From a bacterium (GTDB lineage Bacteria > Patescibacteriota > Patescibacteriia > Patescibacteriales > GWC2-42-12), in assembly GCA_030655095.1 (NCBI GenBank), contig JAURWF010000054.1:1-21283 (forward strand): 21,283 bases of DNA, written 5' to 3'. Within the stretch, counting starts at the first letter, position 1. Each line of letters begins with the position of its first letter. The translations under genes and the position numbers were made by a program. The notes under the pieces are model-generated. The model worked only from the letters and a program-made list of their open reading frames with translations. It searched no databases and was not told the origin of the DNA. Positions 1 to 8,800 of the stretch are shown here, one piece after another.

Positions 1-146
1 AGATATAAAAAAATTACAATTAGCTGCTTTAATGAGGCTACCAGCAATGGTCTAAGGGCAAAATAGCCTTAATTTGTCTGATTTATTAAATTGTTAAAGG
101 GCTTTTTAGACAGCCTGCTCTGCGGGAATGACAAAGGGAAAAAACT

Positions 147-1607
147 ATGGACAAAATTTTACATATTATAAAAAAATATATTCCTAAAAAGTTGTTTAAG
201 AAATTACAACCTGCTTATCATTTTTTATTTAGCATAATGGCGGCTGTTTGGTATCATTTTCCATCTGAGAAGTTGATTGTCATCGGCATTACAGGAACGA
301 CTGGTAAAACAACCAGTGTTTATTTAATGGCAAAAATGTTAATTAATGCTGGATATAAAGTTGGATATATTTCTACCGCAATGTTTAGCGATGGTCAGAC
401 AGAATTATTAAATGATAAAAAAATGACTATGCCTGGTCGTTTTTTTTCTCAAAAAATGTTAAGCCAGATGGTAAAAAATAAATGTCATTATGCTATTATT
501 GAAACAACATCCGAGGGTATTGAACAATTTCGTCATCGTTTTATTAATTATGATATTTTAATTTTTACATGTCTTTATCCAGAACATATAGAGGCTCATG
601 GTAGTTTTGAAAATTATCGCGCAGCCAAAGGTAAGTTATTCGCGCATCTTAAAAAGTGTCGCACAAAATATGTTGATGAGCAAAAAATAATAAAACAGCC
701 AGATAGCGGAATAAAAAAAATTGGTTTAAATAGAATTAAAAAAACTATTATTATTAATGCTGATGATGAAAATGCTAATTATTTTTTTGATTTTTGGGCT
801 GAAGAGAAGTTTGGCTATACTAATAAAATAAATCCAGTTAAATATTTGTTATCTAACGGAGAGCTTATAAAACAGGATAAAGTTGCATCTAAAAATGAAA
901 AGATAAATTTAGCTAATCAAAAAATAAAAATTAGTGAATATAATAATATTAAAGCAGATAATAAAGGAGTTAGCTTTATTGTTGATAATAAGACAGAAAT
1001 AAATTTAAAATTGTTAGGCGAATTTAATGCTACTAATGCTATGAACGCAGTTTGTCTTGGTTTGTCTCAGGGTATTAGTTTAGCTAAAATTGCTAATGGT
1101 TTAGGTAAAGTTGAGCAAATACCTGGTAGACTGGAATTAATTAAAGAAGGACAATCTTTTACTGTTATAGTTGATTATGCTTTTGAGCCAGGAGCAATAA
1201 CTAAACTTTATGAAACAGTTAAAGCTTTTCCACATAAAAAAATTATTCACCTTTTGGGTTCGTGTGGTGGCGGGAGAGACAAGACGCGCAGGAGCGAGTT
1301 GGGTAAAATTGCCGGAGCCAAAGCAGATATAGTTATTATCACAAATGAAGATCCTTACGACGAAGATCCGCAAATTATTATTGATCAAGTAGCTGTAAGT
1401 GCTAAAAATGTTGGTAAAATTGTAGATAAAAATTTATTTAAAATTTTAGATAGACGAGAGGCTATAAAAAAAGCATTATCTTTAGCAGAAGAGGGTGATT
1501 TGGTTTTAATCACAGGCAAAGGCAATGAGCAAGCAATGTGTTTAGCCAATGGAGTCAAAATTCCGTGGGATGATAGAAAAGTTGTCAGAGAAGAATTGGG
1601 CATTTAA
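147..1607 (+). CDS. murE: Mur ligase family protein, MurE-like (UDP-N-acetylmuramyl-tripeptide synthetase type)
   Basis: Mur ligases are cytoplasmic enzymes that use ATP to add an amino acid to the UDP-MurNAc-peptide precursor of peptidoglycan. The 486-residue product has the ATP-binding loop GITGTTGKTTS at residues 47-57, IETTSEG from 118 (family: E-x-SSHG), AAKG at 159-162 where the family carries a carbamylated lysine, NADDENA (family: NADD), GEFNATNAMNA, PGRLE, VDYAFEP at 342-348 (family: VDYAHTP), GGGRDKTRR and GKGNEQ from 457 (family: GKGHE). The order of motifs and the DYAxxP and GxGRDK blocks fit MurE rather than MurC, MurD or MurF. The P-loop normally lies near residue 110, so the N-terminal UDP-binding domain is missing or replaced by a short hydrophobic stretch, while the middle is longer than usual. 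The DNPR specificity motif reads EDPYDEDP at 401-408, so the third amino acid added is uncertain. The ATG has only a weak purine stretch before it. A terminator follows, so it ends its transcript. Confidence 0.82.
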   Translation: MDKILHIIKKYIPKKLFKKLQPAYHFLFSIMAAVWYHFPSEKLIVIGITGTTGKTTSVYLMAKMLINAGYKVGYISTAMFSDGQTELLNDKKMTMPGRFFSQKMLSQMVKNKCHYAIIETTSEGIEQFRHRFINYDILIFTCLYPEHIEAHGSFENYRAAKGKLFAHLKKCRTKYVDEQKIIKQPDSGIKKIGLNRIKKTIIINADDENANYFFDFWAEEKFGYTNKINPVKYLLSNGELIKQDKVASKNEKINLANQKIKISEYNNIKADNKGVSFIVDNKTEINLKLLGEFNATNAMNAVCLGLSQGISLAKIANGLGKVEQIPGRLELIKEGQSFTVIVDYAFEPGAITKLYETVKAFPHKKIIHLLGSCGGGRDKTRRSELGKIAGAKADIVIITNEDPYDEDPQIIIDQVAVSAKNVGKIVDKNLFKILDRREAIKKALSLAEEGDLVLITGKGNEQAMCLANGVKIPWDDRKVVREELGI

Positions 1608-1617
1608 TTTATTTTTT

Positions 1618-1648
1618 AGATTACCCTGTCCTGTGGATAATCTTTTTG
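1618..1648 (+). terminator. Rho-independent terminator after murE
   Basis: The stem AGATTA-C-CC pairs with GG-A-TAATCT around a short loop, with one C-A mismatch, and is followed directly by a run of five T. It starts 11 bases after the murE stop codon, which is the expected place. Confidence 0.65.
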
Positions 1649-1743
1649 GAAAAATAAATAGTCAATAGTTAGTTATTAATTTTTTGCTAAAATTAGAAAG
1701 AATAAAATAGAAAAAAATATATTTTTTTGATTTAAATTACTTC

Positions 1744-1772
1744 TTGACAAAGTAAAAGATAGTTGCTAGGAT
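1744..1772 (+). promoter_or_regulatory. Sigma70-type promoter, probable rpoB promoter
   Basis: A perfect -35 hexamer TTGACA (1744-1749) is followed by a 17-base spacer and the -10 hexamer TAGGAT (1767-1772, four of six consensus bases). It lies after the murE terminator and is the best promoter match I see in the 612-base gap before rpoB. If it drives rpoB the leader is about 440 bases long and includes two terminator-like hairpins and a foldback repeat. Confidence 0.6.
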
Positions 1773-1830
1773 TGAATAAGATTTTTAAAGGGTAAAGTTA
1801 GTTAATAATATTGGATAGTTAAGTTTGAAG

Positions 1831-1884
1831 AAACGGAACATATTGTTGCATTTAAAATAGAAGCAATTATTAAGCCGTTTTTTT
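1831..1884 (+). terminator. Terminator-like hairpin in the rpoB leader
   Basis: AAACGG at 1831-1836 pairs with CCGTTT at 1875-1880, which runs into further T residues and then TTTTT. TTGC and GCAA inside the loop can extend the pairing. It stands about 60 bases after the predicted promoter, so it could end a short RNA of about 110 bases or act as an attenuator. The long AT-rich loop makes this uncertain. Confidence 0.35.
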
Positions 1885-1897
1885 GTTTTTAATGAAT

Positions 1898-2055
1898 AGA
1901 CCTGTTGCTTAATAAGCTTCTACTGCAATTTTCAAATTTTGGTAAATTTTTCCAAAAATTTTTTCGCTAATATAACCATATTTTCTCAAAAATTTTTAAA
2001 AAAATTTTCCTAAAATTTGTAAATTTCGTCACAAAGCTTATTAAGCAACAAGTCT
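1898..2055. repeat. Foldback (long inverted repeat) element, copy A, upstream of rpoB
   Basis: The outer arms at 1898-1919 and 2034-2055 are 22-base inverted repeats with one mismatch; the left arm contains GACCTGTTGCTTAATAAGC. The interior is also roughly self-complementary, with AT-rich arms around the core CGCTAATATAACCATATT. The core and inner arms closely match copy B at 5617-5777. No transposase and no clear target-site duplication were seen. It may be a MITE-like non-autonomous element or a structured RNA. It accounts for about 160 of the 612 gene-free bases between murE and rpoB; the rest holds the promoter, two hairpins, a short heptamer repeat (AATAGTC then AATAGTT at 1657-1670) and otherwise featureless AT-rich DNA. 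Confidence 0.85.
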
Positions 2056-2158
2056 AATATTTTTATTTAAATTGTTAAAAGATAATTGTTGCAACTCATT
2101 TTTAAATTTAAACAAGTGGAATATTGTCTCATTAATTTAATATAGTTTCGTTTAATAA

Positions 2159-2190
2159 CTCAATTTTAGATTGGAATTGAGAATTTTTTT
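2159..2190 (+). terminator. Terminator-like hairpin just before rpoB
   Basis: CTCAATT at 2159-2165 pairs perfectly with AATTGAG at 2175-2181 around a nine-base loop, followed by seven T at 2184-2190. It ends only 30 bases before the rpoB ATG. The position suggests an attenuator or a weak stop for leader transcripts rather than the end of a gene. The stem is short and AT-rich, so termination efficiency is uncertain. Confidence 0.45.
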
Positions 2191-2219
2191 GTTTTTATAT
2201 CTTTAATATCTTTATTTTT

Positions 2220-5200
2220 ATGCCTAATAAAATAAAAGCTGAGAAACGTATTAAATTTGCTAATATTGAAAAAACTTTTCCTTTGCCAGATTTAATTGAA
2301 ATTCAAAAAGATTCTTATAAGTGGTTTTTAAAAGAAGGACTCACCGATTTATTTGAAGAGGTCTTTCCTATAACTGATTTTATTGGTCGTAATTTAGAGC
2401 TTTATCTAGATAATTATTATTTGGATGAAGCTAAATTTGATGAAGTTGTTAGTCGCGCGAAGAATATTACTTATGAAGCTTCTTTAAGAGCTCAGGTTAG
2501 ATTAGTTAATAAAAAAACAGAGCAAGCTGTTACTCAAGAAGTATTTTTAGGAGATTTTCCTTTGATGACTAAAAACGGGACTTTTATTATTAATGGCATT
2601 GAACGTGTAGTTGTTTCTCAGTTAATTAGAAGCGCAGGTGTGATTTTTTCCTCAGAGTTTATTAAAGGTAAAAAATATTATGGCGCTAAAGTTATTCCTA
2701 ATCGTGGTGCTTGGTTAGAAATTGAAACTGATGCTAATAATGTTATTTGGGTAAGAATTGATCGTAAACGTAAAGTAGCTATTACTTCTTTGTTGCGCGC
2801 TTTTGGTTATTCTAGCGATGAAGAAATTAAAAGCTTATTTAATAGTAGTAAAGGAATAGGAACGGAATCTATAGGTGATTATATTGAAGCTACAATAGCA
2901 AAGGATTCTGCAAAAGATGAAGCAGAGGGATTAAAAGAGGTCTATAAGAGAATTAGACCAGGAGATTTAGCTACAACTGATAATGCTCGTCAATTTATTC
3001 ATTCAATGTTTTTTAGATTTGATCGTTATGACTTTGATCGAGTTGGTCGTTATAAAATAAATAAACGATTTGGTTTTGATATTCCTGACACTAAGGAGAA
3101 TAGAGTTTTGCGACGTGAAGATTTGATTGCGATTATTACTGAAGTAATTAGATTAAATATTACTCAAGAGCAGGAAGATGATATTGATCATTTAGGCAAT
3201 CGTCGTATTAGAGCAATTGGTGAATTAATCCAGAATAAATTTAGAGTTGGTTTATCTCGTATGGAAAGAATTGTTAGAGACAGAATGAGCATTATGGATA
3301 TAGATAATTTGACACCAAATAAATTGATTAATGCTCGTCCAGTTATTGGTGTAGTCAAAGAATTTTTTATGTCTTCTCAGTTGTCTCAGTTTATGGATCA
3401 GACAAATCCTTTAGCAGAATTAGAGCATAAAAGAAGGCTGTCTGCTATGGGTCCTGGTGGTTTAACTAGAGAGAGAGCTGGATTTGAAGTTCGTGATGTG
3501 CATGCTACTCATTATGGACGTATTTGTCCAATCGCAACTCCTGAAGGCCCAAATATTGGTTTAGTTGGTCACTTAGCTAGTTATGCAAGATTAAATAATT
3601 ATGGTTTTATTGAATCACCTTATCGCCGTGTTTTGCATGACATTGAAAATAAAGCAGAAATAACTGAAAATAAAATTACTAGAAATGATATTTATGAGAT
3701 GAAAGGTGATAAACAAGGAGTGCTAATTATTAAGGCTGGCGAAGTTATTAATAAAAAAATAGCGCAAGAACTTGAAAAAAAATTAGGACCTATCACAATA
3801 GCAATTAAACCGATAGTAACTGATGAAATAGTTTATTTAGATGCTTTTACTGAAGAAAAATATATTACTACTGTTGCTACAACGGCAATTGATAGTCAAG
3901 GATATTTTTTAGTTGATAAAGCTGAATCAAGAAAATATAATAGGCCAACAATTGAAGTTGTGGAAAATATTGATTTTATGGCTTTAGCCGCTAATCAAAT
4001 TATTTCTGTGGCAACTTCTTTAATCCCTTTTTTAGAACATGATGATGGTATTAGAGCATTAATGGGTACTAATATGCAACGTCAGGCAGTTCCTTTGATT
4101 AGCGCCGAGGCACCAATAGTTGGAACTGGTATTGAAGTTGAGGCTGCGAGGGACTCTGGTTATGTAATTATTGCTGAAACAGATGGAGAAATTTCTAAAG
4201 TTGATGGCACTGCTATTGAAGTAAAAGATAACGAAGGTAAAATAAAAAGTTATAAATTAAACAAATTTTCACGTTCAAATGCTTCTACTTGTGTTAATCA
4301 ACGTCCAATAGTAAGTAAAGGAGATAAAATTAAAAAAGGAGATGTATTAACTGATAGTTCAGCAGTTGATAATGGAGAATTGGCATTAGGTAGAAATATT
4401 TTAGTTGCTTTTATGACTTGGCGTGGATTTAATTATGAAGATGCGATTATTATTTCAGAAGATTTACTTAGAAAAGATGTTTTTTCATCTATTCATATTG
4501 AAAATTATACTATTAGCGTTCGTGATACTAAATTAGGACCTGAATTAATGACTAGTGATATTCCGAATATTAGCGAGGAAAAGTTAAAAGATTTGGATGA
4601 ATACGGCGTAGTTAGGATTGGTGCAGAAGTTTCTAGCGGAGATATTTTGGTTGGTAAAATTACTCCTAAAGGAGAAACAGAATTATCAGCTGAAGAGAAG
4701 TTATTAAGGGCGATTTTTGGTGAAAAAGCTAAAGATGTTAGAGATTCATCTCTTTATTTGGAACATGGTGAGCATGGTAAAGTTGTTGATATTAAAATTT
4801 TTTCTCGAGAGAAAGGTGATAAACTTTCGGCTGGCGTTATTCAATCAGTTCAAGTAACAGTAGCTAATTTAAGAAAAATTCAAATTGGCGATAAAATGGC
4901 TGGCAGACACGGTAATAAAGGTGTTATTTCTAAAATTGTGCCTGCTGAAGATATGCCTTATTTGGCAGATGGAACACGAGTTGAAATTATTTTATCTCCT
5001 TTGGGTGTTGTTTCTAGAATGAATTTGGGGCAACTTTTGGAGACTCATTTAGGCATGGCTGCCAAGAGATTGAATTATCGTGTAGCAGTCCCTGTTTTAG
5101 AAGGTATTTCTAAAGATAAAATTCAGGAAGAATTAGTTAAATCAGGTATGCCTGCTGATGGTAAATTAGTTTTGCATGATGGTCGTACAGGAGAGCCTTT

Positions 5201-5603
5201 TGATAATAAAATAGTTGTTGGTTATAAATATATTTTAAAACTCAATCATATGGTTGAGGATAAAATTCATCAAAGATCGATTGGTCCATATTCGTTAATT
5301 ACTCAGCAACCATTAGGAGGTAAAGCTCAATATGGTGGTCAACGTTTTGGTGAAATGGAAGTTTGGGCATTAGAGGCGTATGGGGCGGCTTATACTTTAC
5401 AGGAAATATTAACTATTAAATCAGATGATGTTCCAGGACGAAGTAAAGCGTATGAAGCGATTATTAAAGGAGAACCAATTAAAAAACTTAATATACCAGA
5501 ATCTTTTAATGTTTTAGTTAGAGAGCTTAGAGGTTTATGTCTTGATGTAGAGCTATTAAAAGATAATAATGTTATTGAATTGGAACGACAAGGAGAATAT
5601 TAA
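2220..5603 (+). CDS. rpoB: DNA-directed RNA polymerase subunit beta
   Basis: The beta subunit forms one pincer of the RNA polymerase core and half of the active site. The 1127-residue protein is complete and close to the short end for the family, without large lineage inserts. The rifampicin-binding cluster starts at residue 384 (MSSQLSQFMDQTNPLAELEHKRR), followed by GPGGLTRERAGFEVRDVH and the PEGPNIGL block. GRHGNKG is at 895-901. The C-terminal block GGKAQYGGQRFGEMEVWALEAYG begins near 1033 and carries the contacts to beta'. In the rifampicin cluster the positions equal to E. coli N518, S522 and L533 are T, A and M; the A is common in other bacteria, and I cannot predict drug response. No Shine-Dalgarno precedes the ATG (the upstream bases are T-rich). 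The gene is followed by foldback copy B and then rpoC, so the usual tight rpoB-rpoC junction is broken by 211 bases. Confidence 0.99.
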   Translation: MPNKIKAEKRIKFANIEKTFPLPDLIEIQKDSYKWFLKEGLTDLFEEVFPITDFIGRNLELYLDNYYLDEAKFDEVVSRAKNITYEASLRAQVRLVNKKTEQAVTQEVFLGDFPLMTKNGTFIINGIERVVVSQLIRSAGVIFSSEFIKGKKYYGAKVIPNRGAWLEIETDANNVIWVRIDRKRKVAITSLLRAFGYSSDEEIKSLFNSSKGIGTESIGDYIEATIAKDSAKDEAEGLKEVYKRIRPGDLATTDNARQFIHSMFFRFDRYDFDRVGRYKINKRFGFDIPDTKENRVLRREDLIAIITEVIRLNITQEQEDDIDHLGNRRIRAIGELIQNKFRVGLSRMERIVRDRMSIMDIDNLTPNKLINARPVIGVVKEFFMSSQLSQFMDQTNPLAELEHKRRLSAMGPGGLTRERAGFEVRDVHATHYGRICPIATPEGPNIGLVGHLASYARLNNYGFIESPYRRVLHDIENKAEITENKITRNDIYEMKGDKQGVLIIKAGEVINKKIAQELEKKLGPITIAIKPIVTDEIVYLDAFTEEKYITTVATTAIDSQGYFLVDKAESRKYNRPTIEVVENIDFMALAANQIISVATSLIPFLEHDDGIRALMGTNMQRQAVPLISAEAPIVGTGIEVEAARDSGYVIIAETDGEISKVDGTAIEVKDNEGKIKSYKLNKFSRSNASTCVNQRPIVSKGDKIKKGDVLTDSSAVDNGELALGRNILVAFMTWRGFNYEDAIIISEDLLRKDVFSSIHIENYTISVRDTKLGPELMTSDIPNISEEKLKDLDEYGVVRIGAEVSSGDILVGKITPKGETELSAEEKLLRAIFGEKAKDVRDSSLYLEHGEHGKVVDIKIFSREKGDKLSAGVIQSVQVTVANLRKIQIGDKMAGRHGNKGVISKIVPAEDMPYLADGTRVEIILSPLGVVSRMNLGQLLETHLGMAAKRLNYRVAVPVLEGISKDKIQEELVKSGMPADGKLVLHDGRTGEPFDNKIVVGYKYILKLNHMVEDKIHQRSIGPYSLITQQPLGGKAQYGGQRFGEMEVWALEAYGAAYTLQEILTIKSDDVPGRSKAYEAIIKGEPIKKLNIPESFNVLVRELRGLCLDVELLKDNNVIELERQGEY

Positions 5604-5616
5604 AAAGAGTATTTTA

Positions 5617-5777
5617 GGGTCTGTCGCCGAATACCATATTCGGTATAAAATTTCAAATTTTTGTAAATTTTCTTAAAAACTTTTTCGCTAATATAACCAT
5701 ATTCCCTCAAAACTTTTTAAAAAAATTTCCTAAAAATTTGGAATTTTATACTCGAAAGAGTATTCAGCGACAGACCC
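5617..5777. repeat. Foldback (long inverted repeat) element, copy B, between rpoB and rpoC
   Basis: The left end begins GGGTCTGTCGCCGAATAC and the right end is its inverse (GCGACAGACCC at 5767-5777 with matching bases before it). The complementarity continues inward through GTATAAAATT and AT-rich arms to the same core as copy A, CGCTAATATAACCATATT. Each arm also contains its own small hairpin: CCGAATA-CCA-TATTCGG on the left, and ATACTC-GAAA-GAGTAT with a GNRA-type loop on the right. It begins 14 bases after the rpoB stop and ends 37 bases before rpoC, so any rpoB-rpoC transcript contains it. Confidence 0.88.
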
Positions 5778-5814
5778 AATAGACCAAAAAACTAAAAAAT
5801 TTTAATTAATATTT

Positions 5815-8800
5815 ATGCTTAATCCAATAGAAACAACTGATTTTGATGCCATTAAATTAAAGTTAGCTTCTCCAGAAAGTATTTTAGCTTGTTCTCATGG
5901 AGAAGTAACTAAACCAGAAACAATTAATTATCGCACTCAGAAGCCTGAGAAAGATGGCTTGTTTTGCGAACGTATTTTTGGTCCATCAAAAGATTGGGAA
6001 TGTTATTGCGGAAAGTATAAAAAGATTCGCTACAAAGGTATAATTTGTGATAAATGCGGAGTAGAAGTGACACGAAGCCTAGTCAGACGAGAAAGAATGG
6101 GGCATATTAAATTGGAAGTGCCTGTGTCACATATTTGGTTTTTACGCGGAACTTCTTCTAAAATTGGTTTAATTTTAGATTTGCCTATGCAAGCAATGGA
6201 AAAAGTTATTTATTTTGCTAATTTTATTGTTACTGAAGTTAATGAGGAATTACGACAGGCAACTATTGAACAAATTAAACAGGAATATAAAAATAAGAAA
6301 AAAAATATTGAAAATGATTCAATAAGACAAATATCAGAAATAAAAAATAAAAAAGGCAAGTTATTAAATCAAGACAAGAATGAAGTTGAAATAGTTGAAA
6401 TAATTAAGAAAGAGATAGACGCATCAGAAGAAGTTAAAAATAGTAAACTTAATGAACTTGAGCTTGCTTTTAATCAAGCGCAAAGTGAGTTAAAAGAGTT
6501 GACTCCTTTAACAATTATTACTGAAAGCGTTTATCAAAATCTTAGTTTAAAGTATGGTCATATTTTTTCAGCTAGTATTGGTGCGGAAGCGATTAGAAAG
6601 TTATTGGCTGGAATTGATTTAGCCAAGACAATTGTTGAATTAGAAAAAGAATTAATAGATGCAATAGATTCTAAAAAAGAAAGATTAGTCAAACGTTTAA
6701 AGCTTTTAAAAAGTTTAAATGTTAATAATATTCGTCCCGAATGGATGGTTTTGACAGTAGTTCCTGTAATTCCTCCTGATTTAAGACCAATGGTGCCACT
6801 TGATGGTGGGCGTTTTGCTACTTCCGATTTGAATGATTTGTATAGACGTATTATTAATCGTAATAATCGTTTACGACAACTTATAGATCTTCATGCGCCA
6901 GAAGTTATTTGTCGTAATGAAAAAAGAATGTTGCAAGAAGCCGTCGATGCTTTAATTGATAATTCTATTAGACATGGTAAAACTGTTGTTGCTTCTACTG
7001 GTCAGAAAAGAATGCTTAAATCATTGGCAGATTCCTTAAAAGGCAAACAAGGTCGTTTTCGTCAAAATTTATTAGGAAAAAGAACAGATTATTCAGGTAG
7101 AAGTGTTATTGTTGTTAATCCTAATTTGAAATTAGATCAATGTGGTTTGCCTAAACGTATGGCAATAGAGTTATTTAAGCCGTTTATTATTAGTAAATTA
7201 ATTAAAAAAGAAATTGTTCATAATGTTCGTAGCGCTTCTAGATTTATTGAAGCAGGACATGACGAAGTTTGGGATATTTTAGAAGAAATTATTAAAAAAG
7301 CTTATGTATTGTTAAATCGTGCTCCAACTTTGCATCGTTTGGGAATCCAGGCTTTTAGACCAATTTTAATTGAAGGGTTGGCTATTCAAATTCATCCTTT
7401 GGTTTGTACTGCTTTTAATGCTGATTTTGATGGTGATCAAATGGCTGTCCATGTTCCTTTAACTAAAGAAGCTGTTAATGAAGCGCGTGATATTATGTTG
7501 GCGTCTCATAATTTATTAAAGCCAGCAACAGGAGATCCAGTTGTAACGCCTAATCAAGACATTATTTGGGGTGCGTTTTATATGACGACTGAGCATATTG
7601 ATCAACAAATTGATGAAAAAACTATAAAATGTTTTTACTCTCCTGTGGAGGCAAAACTAGCTTATTCATTAAACAAAATTAAATTACAACAATCAATAAA
7701 AGTTAAAATAAATGGGCAAGGGCTTATTAGAACAACTGTAGGTAAAATTATTTTTAATGAAATTTTGCCTAGCAAACTTCAGTATGTTAATGAGGTTGTT
7801 GGCAAAGGCAAAATAAAAAGTATTATTAAAAATTGTTTGCTTTTTTATGGAGAAGAACGAACAGTTGATTTATTAGATCAGTTAAAAAATATAAGTTTTG
7901 AATATATTACTAAAAGTGGTTTGTCTTGGGGTCTTGAAGATTTACCAGACTTAAAGATTGAAGAACGTTTTATTAATGAAGCATCTAAACAAGCAGAAGA
8001 GGTGCAGGAGCAATATAATGATGGTTTATTAACTGATAGTGAACGTTATAGCAAAATTATTGAGTTATGGACTGGCGTTAAAGAGCGGGTAACAAAAGTT
8101 TGTAGTAAAGGATTACCAGAGGATGGTCCGCTTTATTCAATGATTGAGTCTGGAGCTCGAGGTAGTTGGGCTCAGTTAACTCAGATCATAGGCATGAAAG
8201 GCTTGGTTACTTCTCCTAGCGGTGAAATTATGGAGTTGCCTGTTAAAGGTAATTTTAAAAAAGGTTTTAGTGTTTTGGAATATTTTATTGCTACTCATGG
8301 TGTTCGTAAGGGTTTGTCCGATACAGCGCTTCGTACTGCTAATGCTGGTTATTTGACTCGTCGTTTAGTTGATGTTGCTCAAGAAATGATTGTAGTTAAA
8401 GATGATTGTGGCGACAAAAAAGGTTTGTTAATTACTAAAAATGAGAGCGAAGAAATGAGCGAAAGCGTTATTAGAAGAATCTCAGGACGTTATTTAGTTA
8501 AAGATTTAATAAACAGTAAAGGCAAAGTTTTAGTTAAGGCAGGGGAATTAATCACAGAAGAAATTATTAATAAAATTGGAGAAGAAGATATTAAAGAAGC
8601 AACAGTTAGATCAATTCTTAGTTGTAAAGTTAACAAAGGAGTTTGTTCTAAATGTTATGGTTATGACTTGGCTTATAATAAACCAGTTAAAATTGGTACG
8701 GCAGTAGGTGTTATTGCTGCCCAATCAATTGGTGAGCCAGGTACCCAGTTAACTATGAGAACTTTTCATACTGGTGGTGTGGCAGGTTCAGATATTACGC

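Noticed and set aside
2..55. Seventeen in-frame codons ending in TAA (ending LAALMRLPAMV) at the left edge, possibly the end of an upstream plus-strand gene.
   Set aside because: Too short to identify, and other frames are also open over much of this stretch. It may be a real gene end, but the sequence alone does not support it.
1898..2055. Copy A considered as a Rho-independent terminator or as a CRISPR-like repeat.
   Set aside because: The arms are long and imperfect with no T run after them, and there is no regular repeat-spacer pattern.
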